This document shows positions 1-5,702 of a stretch of DNA of 5,782 bases, one piece after another. Source of the DNA: Actinomycetota bacterium (GTDB taxonomy: Bacteria; Actinomycetota; Humimicrobiia; Humimicrobiales; Humimicrobiaceae); the NCBI GenBank assembly GCA_023380915.1, contig JAMCSM010000219.1, positions 1 through 5,782 of the forward strand. Reading direction: 5' to 3'. Made by a program: the position numbers and the translations under genes. Under the pieces are notes generated by a model. The model was not told where the DNA came from, searched no databases, and saw nothing but the letters and a program-made list of their open reading frames with translations. Position 1 is the first letter of the stretch. Each line of letters begins with the position of its first letter.

Positions 1-187
1 GTAGCTATGTTTGGACAAGATAAGCGCTGAAAGCATCTAAGCGCGAAACTTACCCCAAGATTAGATCTCCCCTCTCTATTTCGGTAGAGATTGAAGACTC
101 CAGGTAGACTACCTGGTTGATAGGCCTCGTGTGTAAGACCCGTAAGGGTTTAAGCTGAGAGGTACTAATAAGTCGACCGGCTTGACC
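1..187 (+). rRNA. 23S ribosomal RNA, 3' end (partial)
   Basis: This is the last part of a large-subunit rRNA gene; the 5' part lies outside the window. Recognisable conserved segments, in order, are GATAAGCGCTGAAAGCATCT with the following AAGCGCGAAACTTACCCC, then TTGATAGGCC, GTGTGTAAG, GAGAGGTACTAAT and the terminal GGCTTGACC. That last segment normally pairs with the 5' end of the 23S molecule. The exact 3' end is estimated by comparison with the well-known E. coli 3' end and could be off by a few bases. No 5S rRNA follows before the terminator. The gene converges on korAB from the other strand. Confidence 0.96.
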
Positions 188-206
188 ACAAATTTTAGTC
201 ACATAT

Positions 207-249
207 AAATCCCCACCGTAAGGTGGGGATTTGAAGTATTTTTTGTTTT
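207..249 (+). terminator. Intrinsic terminator of the rRNA operon
   Basis: A perfect 11-bp stem, AAATCCCCACC with GGTGGGGATTT, is closed by a GTAA tetraloop (GNRA type) at 207-232. A broken T-run (ATTTTTTGTTTT) begins about six bases after the stem. It lies about 20 bases past the 23S end, so it most likely ends the rRNA transcript. On the opposite strand the stem is not followed by a clear T-run, but it sits only 15 bases past the second korB-frame stop at 248. It may therefore also protect or end the convergent kor mRNA. Confidence 0.8.
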
Positions 250-370
250 ATGTTAATCCCTCAAGGATTTTTTTGCTCATTTTTTCTCTTTCATCTGCGA
301 TTTTTGAAATATTTTTTTGTCCTGAGGTATCAATCCTGCCTTTTATAATCCTTTCTTCAAACGTGATGTC
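248..370 (-). pseudogene. In-frame C-terminal remnant of korB beyond the stop codon
   Basis: Directly after the TAA that ends korB (371-373), the same frame stays open for 40 codons and ends at a second TAA (248-250). The peptide begins DITFEERIIKGRIDT and ends KKILEGLT. From memory of the family, 2-oxoacid:ferredoxin oxidoreductase beta subunits carry after their IGVFY strand a tail of the type (R/K)E-x-x-T-(F/Y)-EE. Here the reading is YKK-stop-DITFEER. A single G-to-T change (GAA to TAA) would explain this. The tail has no start codon or ribosome binding site suited to independent translation, apart from an internal ATG that would make only a 10-residue peptide. It is either a recent nonsense mutation, a sequence error, or read-through. 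Confidence 0.7.
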
Positions 371-1129
371 TTATTTCTTATAGAAAACTCCAAGGGCTAT
401 CGGATTGTCTGAATTATAATCCCATTCCTGTATTTTGCTTATGGCAGATTGATAATCAGAAATATTATGGTCTTTTAACTGATATACTTTTTTGTTATAG
501 TAATCATACATGTTGTAAAACGTTACACATACCTGTAAAGTATCAACAATTGAAAAACCCTTGTGTAGAATAGCCTGCTTAAAAATATCTGTTAAAAGGT
601 TTATACCATGTGTATATCCACGGGCAATAAATGTTGCGCCTGAAGATAAAAGCAGGTGTAAAGGATTGAAAGGTATTTCCACTGTACCTGATGGTGTTGA
701 TTTTCCTTTAAATCCAAGTGGAGAGGTTGGCGTATACTGGCCTACCGTAAGCCCATAAACCCTGTTATTGTGGACTATTACTGTGATATCTATATTCCTT
801 TTTGCAGCAAAAAGCAGGTGTTCAAGTCCTTCTCCGTAAGCATCACCATCTCCTGCAAAAACAATTACCTTGAGTTTTGGATTTCCAATCTTGATACCTT
901 CAGCCGCTGGTATTGCTCTTCCATGAAGAGAATAAAAACTATTTATATTTATATAATCAACAATTTTTGCATGGCATCCTATGCCTGATACTATTACGAT
1001 ATTTTCAACAGGTATTTCATCAGATAATTCTGTAATAACAGTTTTTATGGCATTAAGAATTGAAAAATTTCCACAACCAGGGCACCATGTATTTTTTGCA
1101 TAAGTATTTAAATTTTTTAAGTCTATCAT
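371..1129 (-). CDS. korB: 2-oxoacid:ferredoxin oxidoreductase, beta subunit (stop codon earlier than usual)
   Basis: This is the catalytic, thiamine-diphosphate-binding subunit of a cytoplasmic enzyme that oxidatively decarboxylates a 2-oxoacid with CoA, or carboxylates the acyl-CoA, using ferredoxin as electron partner. The 252-residue frame shows WCPGCG near the N-terminus (Cys16, Cys19), GIGC (Cys52) and QVC (Cys201). These are the four cysteines that hold the 4Fe-4S cluster in this family. The ThDP/Mg site is GDGDAYGEG (93-101) followed by NNRVYGLT (121-128). The start ATG overlaps the korA stop as ATGA, which implies translational coupling; no separate strong Shine-Dalgarno is seen. The frame stops after GVFYKK, about 40 residues short of what the following DNA could encode. 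The truncated protein keeps all catalytic and cluster residues, so it might still work. The substrate (2-oxoglutarate, pyruvate or branched 2-oxoacid) cannot be read from the sequence; the symbol follows the common two-subunit naming. Confidence 0.92.
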   Translation of the reverse strand: MIDLKNLNTYAKNTWCPGCGNFSILNAIKTVITELSDEIPVENIVIVSGIGCHAKIVDYININSFYSLHGRAIPAAEGIKIGNPKLKVIVFAGDGDAYGEGLEHLLFAAKRNIDITVIVHNNRVYGLTVGQYTPTSPLGFKGKSTPSGTVEIPFNPLHLLLSSGATFIARGYTHGINLLTDIFKQAILHKGFSIVDTLQVCVTFYNMYDYYNKKVYQLKDHNISDYQSAISKIQEWDYNSDNPIALGVFYKK

Positions 1130-2772
1130 TTTTTTATTTCACTTATCAGTTCATCAACTGTAAATGGCCTGCCGTCATATTTTAAAATTTTTCTGTCAAC
1201 ACTGATACCATAATATTTAACCAGTGATGCCAACTGACCATCAATGTTGTTTTCAACACATATTATTTTTGATACTCCTTTAAGGGCATCGTTTAATTTA
1301 TTAACAGGGAAAGGAGACATCACAATAGGCTGGATAACACGCATTCCGAGTATTTCCCCGGCTTCAATACAGACACTTTTGTTTGACCCCCACGTTAAAA
1401 TTGCATCTTCTGAGTTTTTGTTTCCATAAGATTTTATAGTTTCATACTTTTCAATTTCTTCAAATAATAACCTGTTTTTCCTGAATCGTTTTTCCTGCAT
1501 GGTTTTTGTTAAAGACGAGTCTTCTGTTGTTATACCATACTCATCATGTTCATAGCTGTTTACTTTTACAATGGCATTTTTATCAGGCGGAAAAGCAAGC
1601 GGGGAAATACCGTTTTCAGTATTCAGGTATCTTTTATATTGTTCTTTTTTTTTCCACAAACCAATATTTTCTTCTGAAAAATTTAAAGGTTCAGCAGTGA
1701 AACTATAAGTTCCTTCAGCAAGGGTCTTATCTGAAAGAATTATTGATGGTATTTGGTATTTCCAGGACATGCTGAGAGACAGGGCAGACCAGAAATAAGC
1801 TTCCCTCGCGTCTCCCGGAGCAACAACAATCCTGAAAAATCCTCCATGTCCGCAGGTAAGCGCAAATAAAAGTTCTGACTGGGATGTATACGTTGGAAGT
1901 CCTGTGCTTGGGCCTGTTCTTTGTCCAAGAACAATGGAAACAGGAAGTTCTGCCATTGAAGAAAAGCTTAATCCTTCCACCATTAAACAAAATCCGCCGC
2001 CAGAAGTTCCTATTGCTGTTTTTTCACCGGCATAGATACAGCCTAATGCCATAAGGATGACACCTATTTCACTTTCAGGTTGTAGGACCTTAAGTGTCGG
2101 TTCTGCTACACTTATCTGTGCAAGAAAATGCAGAATGCCTGTAGAGGGTGTCATGGGGTAAGCCATGTACGTTGTTAAACCTGCTTTTAAAAATCCCAAT
2201 CCAATGGCTTCATTCCCTGTAATTAGGGGGAGAACTTTATTTGAGAGTGTTTCAGTATTTATAAATTGAGACGCCTCGTCATATCCATGTTTTGCGAGCT
2301 TAAGATTAAGTTCTGTTTCTTTGGGCATGTGTTTTTTAAAAACGTCTTCAAGGATTTTCCACTTGATGCCGGCAGATTTACATAATGCCCCTATAATACA
2401 GGTGTTTTTCATCACAGGATTGGCATTTTCCTCTTTTATTATTTTATCAACAGGGATGCCGGTTCCTTTTTCAGCTCTTCCTGCATCTGAATTGTATAGA
2501 ATAAAAGAATCATTTTTTAGCCGGTTTTTATGTGCATCAATTGTTTCCTGGTTTAATGCAAGCAGAATATCAATAGAATTATAGTGGGAGCCTATTTGTT
2601 TTTCAGAAGCCCTTATTATTGAGAAAGTATGTCCCCCGCGGATAAGCGATGGATACTCCCTGTAGATATATACCCTGTATCCAAGGCGGCTTAAAATCCT
2701 TCCGATAAGTGCGCCTGAGGTATCTATTCCTTCTCCTGCCTTGCCGCCTATAAGAATAGATAATTCTTTCAT
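1126..2772 (-). CDS. korA: 2-oxoacid:ferredoxin oxidoreductase, fused gamma-alpha subunit
   Basis: Partner of korB. The 548 residues hold two family modules. The N-terminal gamma domain (about 1-180) has GGKAGEG (9-15) and EYPSLIRGGHT (39-49). The alpha part has TGNEAIGLGFLKAG (185-198) and YPMTPST (205-211), the latter the variant of the YPITPS motif typical of fused-alpha enzymes. It continues with TSGGGFCLMVEGL, then QRTGPSTGLPTYTSQSELL, and a C-terminal domain with VIQPIVMSPFPV. Family members usually read TSGPG where this one reads TSGGG. No ferredoxin-like delta domain or separate gamma gene is present nearby, consistent with the two-subunit type. The start ATG has only a weak AGG about 14 bases upstream. 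The pseudopilin gene ends 40 bases upstream on the same strand with no hairpin terminator between, so co-transcription is possible, although no functional link is evident. Confidence 0.93.
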   Translation of the reverse strand: MKELSILIGGKAGEGIDTSGALIGRILSRLGYRVYIYREYPSLIRGGHTFSIIRASEKQIGSHYNSIDILLALNQETIDAHKNRLKNDSFILYNSDAGRAEKGTGIPVDKIIKEENANPVMKNTCIIGALCKSAGIKWKILEDVFKKHMPKETELNLKLAKHGYDEASQFINTETLSNKVLPLITGNEAIGLGFLKAGLTTYMAYPMTPSTGILHFLAQISVAEPTLKVLQPESEIGVILMALGCIYAGEKTAIGTSGGGFCLMVEGLSFSSMAELPVSIVLGQRTGPSTGLPTYTSQSELLFALTCGHGGFFRIVVAPGDAREAYFWSALSLSMSWKYQIPSIILSDKTLAEGTYSFTAEPLNFSEENIGLWKKKEQYKRYLNTENGISPLAFPPDKNAIVKVNSYEHDEYGITTEDSSLTKTMQEKRFRKNRLLFEEIEKYETIKSYGNKNSEDAILTWGSNKSVCIEAGEILGMRVIQPIVMSPFPVNKLNDALKGVSKIICVENNIDGQLASLVKYYGISVDRKILKYDGRPFTVDELISEIKK

Positions 2773-2812
2773 GATTATTTTTTAACCTATTGTATCATCA
2801 CTGCCAATTTTA

Positions 2813-3685
2813 TTATTTACTTAATATTTGTTCTTCTGTATAACTCCACAATTTACTATAGCTTCCCACGTCCATAGTATATATTTGATCATTTGTATCA
2901 CCAACATTGTTATCGTCTGAAGGTTTAATAATACCATTCTGCTGTAAATTGTTTATATAGTGCACTGAACCATCACAAAACAAGATATTTATTCCTTCAG
3001 GAAATCCTTTTGCATCTGCATTTACAGTATAATCAAGAGGAACATACCAATACATTTCCGCTCCTAATATATATCCTGCCCGGGCAGCCGGGGTAATATT
3101 TCCTACATAAGCATTGGTCCCATTCCACGTATAAGGTCCGCCAATAGTATTTGGAGTGATTCCATTGAGCTGTCCCCAATTAAGCAGATATGAATTGTTT
3201 ACATAACCTCCATTGGGAACTTCAAAGTTATTGTAAAAAATATTAAGCCATTGGGATGCAGCAGGCTGTCCATTAGCTAATGTTAATGGAGCAAAAAAAG
3301 TTTTTGGAGTGAAAATATATTTTCCCTGTCCTGTTGCTTTCCATCCTTGAATAAGAAGTCCCAATGGCCCATACATTGGAATTGCCCCTCCACCAATACC
3401 TGTTCCAATCCATAATAGATGTGACCATGCACTATGGCCTCCTGGGGTATATTGAATTGGAGGCAGATTATCATTCCAATCTTGCGCATACATATATATG
3501 GCAGTTCCAATCTGGCGCATATTATTCATAGATACTGTTTTTTCAGAGTTTTGTCTTGCTTTTTGAAGCGCTGGCAGCAACATTGCGGCAAGAATCGCGA
3601 TGATGGCAATTACCACCAAAAGCTCTATAAGTGTGAACGCGGCTCTTCCGTTGGTATTCCTTGCTTCTGTCTGTTTTATAGACAT
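2813..3685 (-). CDS. Type II secretion/pseudopilin-like protein with prepilin N-terminus and C-terminal DG motif
   Basis: This is a 290-residue exported protein with a short basic leader (1-16) and the class III prepilin signal [20 protein letters not shown] starting at Phe17. Glu21 is the conserved fifth residue after cleavage, and a long hydrophobic helix follows. Residue -1 is Ala16 instead of the usual Gly. After LLPALQKAR the helix leads to [21 protein letters not shown], typical of the large PVC-type family whose C-terminus ends in an H-X9-DG motif. Here FCDGSVHYI gives Asp238-Gly239, but the residue at the His position appears to be Phe. The start was chosen at 3685 because AGAAGGAA lies 7 bases upstream; an in-frame ATG at 3796 would put 37 unrelated residues before the leader. 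These proteins are generally poorly characterised and occur in many copies per genome. The specific role is unknown. Confidence 0.88.
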   Translation of the reverse strand: MSIKQTEARNTNGRAAFTLIELLVVIAIIAILAAMLLPALQKARQNSEKTVSMNNMRQIGTAIYMYAQDWNDNLPPIQYTPGGHSAWSHLLWIGTGIGGGAIPMYGPLGLLIQGWKATGQGKYIFTPKTFFAPLTLANGQPAASQWLNIFYNNFEVPNGGYVNNSYLLNWGQLNGITPNTIGGPYTWNGTNAYVGNITPAARAGYILGAEMYWYVPLDYTVNADAKGFPEGINILFCDGSVHYINNLQQNGIIKPSDDNNVGDTNDQIYTMDVGSYSKLWSYTEEQILSK

Positions 3686-3691
3686 TTTATG

Positions 3692-3699
3692 TTCCTTCT
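3692..3699 (-). promoter_or_regulatory. Ribosome binding site that fixes the pseudopilin start
   Basis: On the minus strand AGAAGGAA precedes the ATG at 3683-3685, with about 7 bases between the AAGGA core and the start. It supports the shorter 290-residue product over the upstream ATG at 3796, which has no comparable site. Confidence 0.75.
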
Positions 3700-3824
3700 T
3701 TTCAGTATTTATGTTCCGCACAAAAATTGGCGGACTGGAGCATTTATTTATCCAAAAAACGACCTTAAAGAAAGCCAGCATGAAATATATTAACACAATT
3801 TTTAATCAAGTGCTACTGATGATT

Positions 3825-3842
3825 TATACCAAGGATGGTATA
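3825..3842. repeat. Short inverted repeat, possible operator
   Basis: TATACC (3825-3830) and GGTATA (3837-3842) form a perfect 6-bp dyad around six bases (AAGGAT). It is about 140 bases upstream of the pseudopilin start and about 135 bases upstream of the ccdA promoter. It could be a protein-binding site, but a dyad this short can arise by chance in AT-rich DNA. Confidence 0.3.
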
Positions 3843-3975
3843 TTACCTTTACTTGAAAAAAAGTATTTATAAAGCAGGAAAGAGCAATCCAGAACCTATC
3901 TACTTCTCCAGAAAATTGTAAATATTTCTTATATCGGAATTTTAATTATCAAACAGGGGCTCTTAAAAAATAAAT

Positions 3976-4004
3976 TTGACAAAAATACTGGTGGGGGGTA
4001 TATT
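3976..4004 (+). promoter_or_regulatory. Sigma70-type promoter with embedded CsoR-like operator, upstream of ccdA
   Basis: A perfect -35 TTGACA (3976-3981), a 17-base spacer and -10 TATATT (3999-4004) precede ccdA. The spacer holds TACTGGTGGGGGGTAT, a G-tract flanked by ATAC (3985-3988) and GTAT (3998-4001). It closely matches the site in front of csoR: the first 16 bases of the two promoters, from -35 onward, are identical and the geometry is the same. A repressor bound between -35 and -10 would block RNA polymerase, which fits regulation by the csoR product. Transcription would begin near 4011 and leave a leader of about 45 bases. Confidence 0.85.
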
Positions 4005-4044
4005 CAATTAGTAGTAATTCAATTATTTTGATGAATATTTTATA

Positions 4045-4050
4045 GAGGAG
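4045..4050 (+). promoter_or_regulatory. Ribosome binding site deciding a TTG start
   Basis: GAGGAG lies 5 bases before the TTG at 4056-4058. No ATG in the same frame is better placed, so the site supports TTG as the ccdA initiation codon. Confidence 0.75.
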
Positions 4051-4055
4051 ATATT

Positions 4056-4796
4056 TTGATTACACATTTTCTTGAACGATTAGTAGAACATGGTGATTTA
4101 GGTTTTGGTTTGAGTTTTTTAGGTGGTTTTCTTGCTTTTTTCAGCCCTTGTATAATCCCTTTAATTCCCATTTACTTTTCTTTTATTACCGATAAGTCTT
4201 TGGATACATTAGAACAAACCAGATGGGCGCTAATAAAAGAAACTATTATTTTTATTGTTGGATTTTCTTTCATATTCATTACTCTTGGTGCTTCTGCCAC
4301 ATCACTTGGAACATTTATTTTAAAAAATTTAACAATTTTTCGTATCTTGGGTGGTGTTTTTATTTTATTTCTTGCAGTAAATATTCTTGGGCTTGTTAAA
4401 TTTTCTGTTAAATTAAAAGTTCCCCATCTTAATATGAGAAAAAAAATTCCATTTATTGGTTCTTTCATTTTTGGTATTGTTCTTGGGATTACATGGCTTC
4501 CATGTATAGGACCTGTTCTTGCGGCAATATTAACATTAGCCGCATTTGCCAAAACAGTAAAAACAGGGATTATTCTTCTTACATTTTTTTCTCTTGGACT
4601 TGCGGTCCCATTTCTTATTTTGGGATTTTCTTTTTCAAAATTCAAAAAATGGCAGGAATTTTTAAAAAAACATTACAAAAAAATTCAGTATGTCACAGGA
4701 ATTTTTCTTCTTATATTTGGGTATCTTTTACTAAATGGTTCAGTGTTATATAATGTAATTTATCCCAGGCTTATCCAGTGGAGTTATAAATTATAA
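4056..4796 (+). CDS. ccdA: CcdA/DsbD-type membrane thiol-disulfide electron carrier
   Basis: This integral membrane protein passes reducing equivalents from cytoplasmic thioredoxin to thiol proteins on the outer face of the membrane. The 246 residues are very hydrophobic, with about six membrane segments. They show the two family cysteine motifs: FSPCIIPLIPIY with Cys32 in the first segment, and GITWLPCIGPVLA with Cys150, each followed by the prolines expected in the CcdA/DsbD transmembrane core. The length is normal for stand-alone CcdA, without DsbD's periplasmic domains. Translation begins at TTG behind GAGGAG. The next gene, 35 bases downstream, encodes a membrane-anchored thioredoxin that is the natural electron acceptor. 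The upstream promoter carries a CsoR-like operator, so expression is probably derepressed by metal rather than constitutive. The family is clear; the final substrate (cytochrome c apoprotein, copper protein or other) is not known. Confidence 0.93.
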   Translation: MITHFLERLVEHGDLGFGLSFLGGFLAFFSPCIIPLIPIYFSFITDKSLDTLEQTRWALIKETIIFIVGFSFIFITLGASATSLGTFILKNLTIFRILGGVFILFLAVNILGLVKFSVKLKVPHLNMRKKIPFIGSFIFGIVLGITWLPCIGPVLAAILTLAAFAKTVKTGIILLTFFSLGLAVPFLILGFSFSKFKKWQEFLKKHYKKIQYVTGIFLLIFGYLLLNGSVLYNVIYPRLIQWSYKL

Positions 4797-4831
4797 AAAA
4801 CAAAAACATTAAATAAAAGGAGGAAAGAGAT

Positions 4832-5374
4832 ATGAAAAATATAAGAAAAGTATTATATGGTGTTGCGTTTGTGTTATTAGCTTCAGGTATTTTGTTCACA
4901 TTTTTTCATGACAGGAGCAAAGGAGTTCTTTTTGCGGCAGAAAAAGCTCCTAATTTTACTTTGACATCTATAAATGGAACGAATAAGGGAAAACCTGTTT
5001 CTATTAGTATGTATAAAGGGAAAGTTGTTCTGTTAAATTTCTGGGCAACATGGTGTCCTCCCTGTAGATTTGAACTTCCTGATCTTGCAAAGGTATATGA
5101 TAAATTCAAAAGTAAAGGACTGGTTATTATTGGGGTTACAGTAAGTTCTACCACAAGTGTCGCAAAAAAAATGATTAAAGAAGATAAAATAAAATATCCT
5201 GTGGTAATGGATGATGGAAGTGTTGCAAATCTCTATGGTGGCATAAATGCAGTTCCGACAACATTTTTAATAGATAAAAACGGGAATATTGTAAACAGGC
5301 AGGTAGGTATGTTTTTTGACAAAAGAGCAATTGAAAGTTTTGTAAAATCGTACCTGAACAAAAAACACAGTTGA
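4832..5374 (+). CDS. Membrane-anchored TlpA/ResA-like thiol-disulfide oxidoreductase
   Basis: This is a thioredoxin-fold reductase acting outside the cytoplasmic membrane, most likely reduced by the CcdA encoded just upstream. The 180-residue protein has a basic N-terminus, then one hydrophobic segment (about 7-25) that acts as a membrane anchor or uncleaved signal. The AlkyI hydroperoxide reductase/redoxin-like domain starts at APNFTLTSINGT (39-50). The active site is WATWCPPC with Cys75 and Cys78, and the cis-proline loop is AVPTTFLID (Pro142). The CPPC motif is typical of TlpA/ResA-type proteins. AGGAGG stands 8 bases before the ATG. The TGA stop (5372-5374) lies inside the -35 element of the csoR promoter, so the end of this gene and the control of the next are interlocked. 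Possible jobs are reduction of cytochrome c haem-site cysteines or of thiols in extracytoplasmic copper proteins; the promoter context favours a metal-related role, as inference. Confidence 0.93.
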   Translation: MKNIRKVLYGVAFVLLASGILFTFFHDRSKGVLFAAEKAPNFTLTSINGTNKGKPVSISMYKGKVVLLNFWATWCPPCRFELPDLAKVYDKFKSKGLVIIGVTVSSTTSVAKKMIKEDKIKYPVVMDDGSVANLYGGINAVPTTFLIDKNGNIVNRQVGMFFDKRAIESFVKSYLNKKHS

Positions 5375-5399
5375 CAAAAATACTGGGGGGTAGTATATT
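5371..5399 (+). promoter_or_regulatory. Sigma70-type promoter with embedded CsoR/RcnR operator, upstream of csoR
   Basis: -35 TTGACA (5371-5376), 17-base spacer, -10 TATATT (5394-5399). The spacer contains TACTGGGGGGTAGTA (5381-5395). This is TACT-G6-T-AGTA, the form described for the E. coli RcnR operator (TACT-G6-N-AGTA) and related to CsoR sites. The -35 overlaps the stop codon of the thioredoxin gene. The last base of the -10 is only 6 bases from the csoR ATG, so a transcription start at the usual distance falls on or next to the A of AUG (5406). Confidence 0.9.
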
Positions 5400-5405
5400 A
5401 TAAAA

Positions 5406-5684
5406 ATGATAGATGGGAAAATTATAAAAAAATTAGAGCCGAGGATAAAGAGAATAGAAGGGCAGATCAGGGGTATTATGAAAATGGTTGATAAAAAGAA
5501 ATACTGCATTGATATACTTCAGCAGATTTCAGCAACTCAAGGAGCATTAAAAAGTGTAGCCTCTATTATTCTTAAGAATCATATAAACACCTGTGTAAAA
5601 GAAGCCATAGAATCAAAAAAAGACATGGAAATAAAAGAAAAAGTTAACGAAGTAATAGAAATGTATGAAAAGTTTATCAAATAA
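5406..5684 (+). CDS. csoR: CsoR/RcnR-family metal-sensing transcriptional repressor
   Basis: This is an all-helical DNA-binding repressor of 92 residues, normal for the family. It has the signature RIKRIEGQIRGI (13-24) followed by the metal-binding set Cys34 (YCIDILQQISATQGAL), His59 and Cys63 (NHINTC). This Cys-His-Cys pattern matches Cu(I)-sensing CsoR. RcnR-type Ni/Co sensors have His instead of the last Cys, and persulfide-sensing CstR lacks the His. The frame begins ATG GAT-like only 6 bases after a -10 element, with no room for a Shine-Dalgarno, so a leaderless mRNA is predicted. The gene is preceded by its own operator (autoregulation), and a near copy stands before ccdA. No copper ATPase or copper chaperone is visible in the window, so the target regulon here is thiol-redox genes. 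Assignment to copper rather than another thiophilic signal is inference from the ligands. Confidence 0.93.
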   Translation: MIDGKIIKKLEPRIKRIEGQIRGIMKMVDKKKYCIDILQQISATQGALKSVASIILKNHINTCVKEAIESKKDMEIKEKVNEVIEMYEKFIK

Positions 5685-5702
5685 TATGTTTTAAAATCAG
5701 AC

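Larger units (their letters stand above)
3686..3975. other. Gene-free divergent intergenic region
   Basis: About 290 bases lie between the pseudopilin start (minus strand) and the ccdA promoter (plus strand). The stretch is AT-rich, and I see no convincing protein, tRNA or IS remnant in it; open frames crossing it have no family-like sequence or ribosome binding sites. It should contain the pseudopilin promoter, but I find no clear -35/-10 pair on the minus strand. Two small dyads are present: TATACC-N6-GGTATA (3825-3842), and TCCGC with GCGGA (3715-3719 and 3730-3734) in the presumed pseudopilin leader. Confidence 0.6.

Noticed and set aside
188..370. 5S rRNA or tRNA behind the 23S gene
   Set aside because: The stretch is occupied by the terminator and the korB-frame tail; no 5S-like or cloverleaf sequence is visible.
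2789..2794. TACAAT on the minus strand as a -10 for a separate korA promoter
   Set aside because: No acceptable -35 lies 16-18 bases upstream, and a lone -10-like hexamer is expected by chance in this composition.
3686..3796. Longer pseudopilin starting at an ATG at 3796
   Set aside because: The additional 37 residues add a second unrelated hydrophobic stretch before a normal short prepilin leader and have no ribosome site, whereas AGAAGGAA sits correctly before the ATG at 3685.
3434..3872. Plus-strand frames over the pseudopilin 5' end and the intergenic gap
   Set aside because: They are antisense to the prepilin signal region, lack ribosome binding sites and show no recognisable domain.
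4172..4645. Long minus-strand frame (157 codons) inside ccdA
   Set aside because: It lies opposite a clear CcdA with both cysteine motifs, has low-complexity antisense composition and matches no family I recognise.
5406..5684. Assignment of the repressor as CstR (persulfide sensor) or RcnR (Ni/Co sensor)
   Set aside because: His59 is present between Cys34 and Cys63, which fits Cu(I)-type CsoR. CstR lacks this His, RcnR has His in place of the last Cys and also an N-terminal His3, and here residue 3 is Asp.
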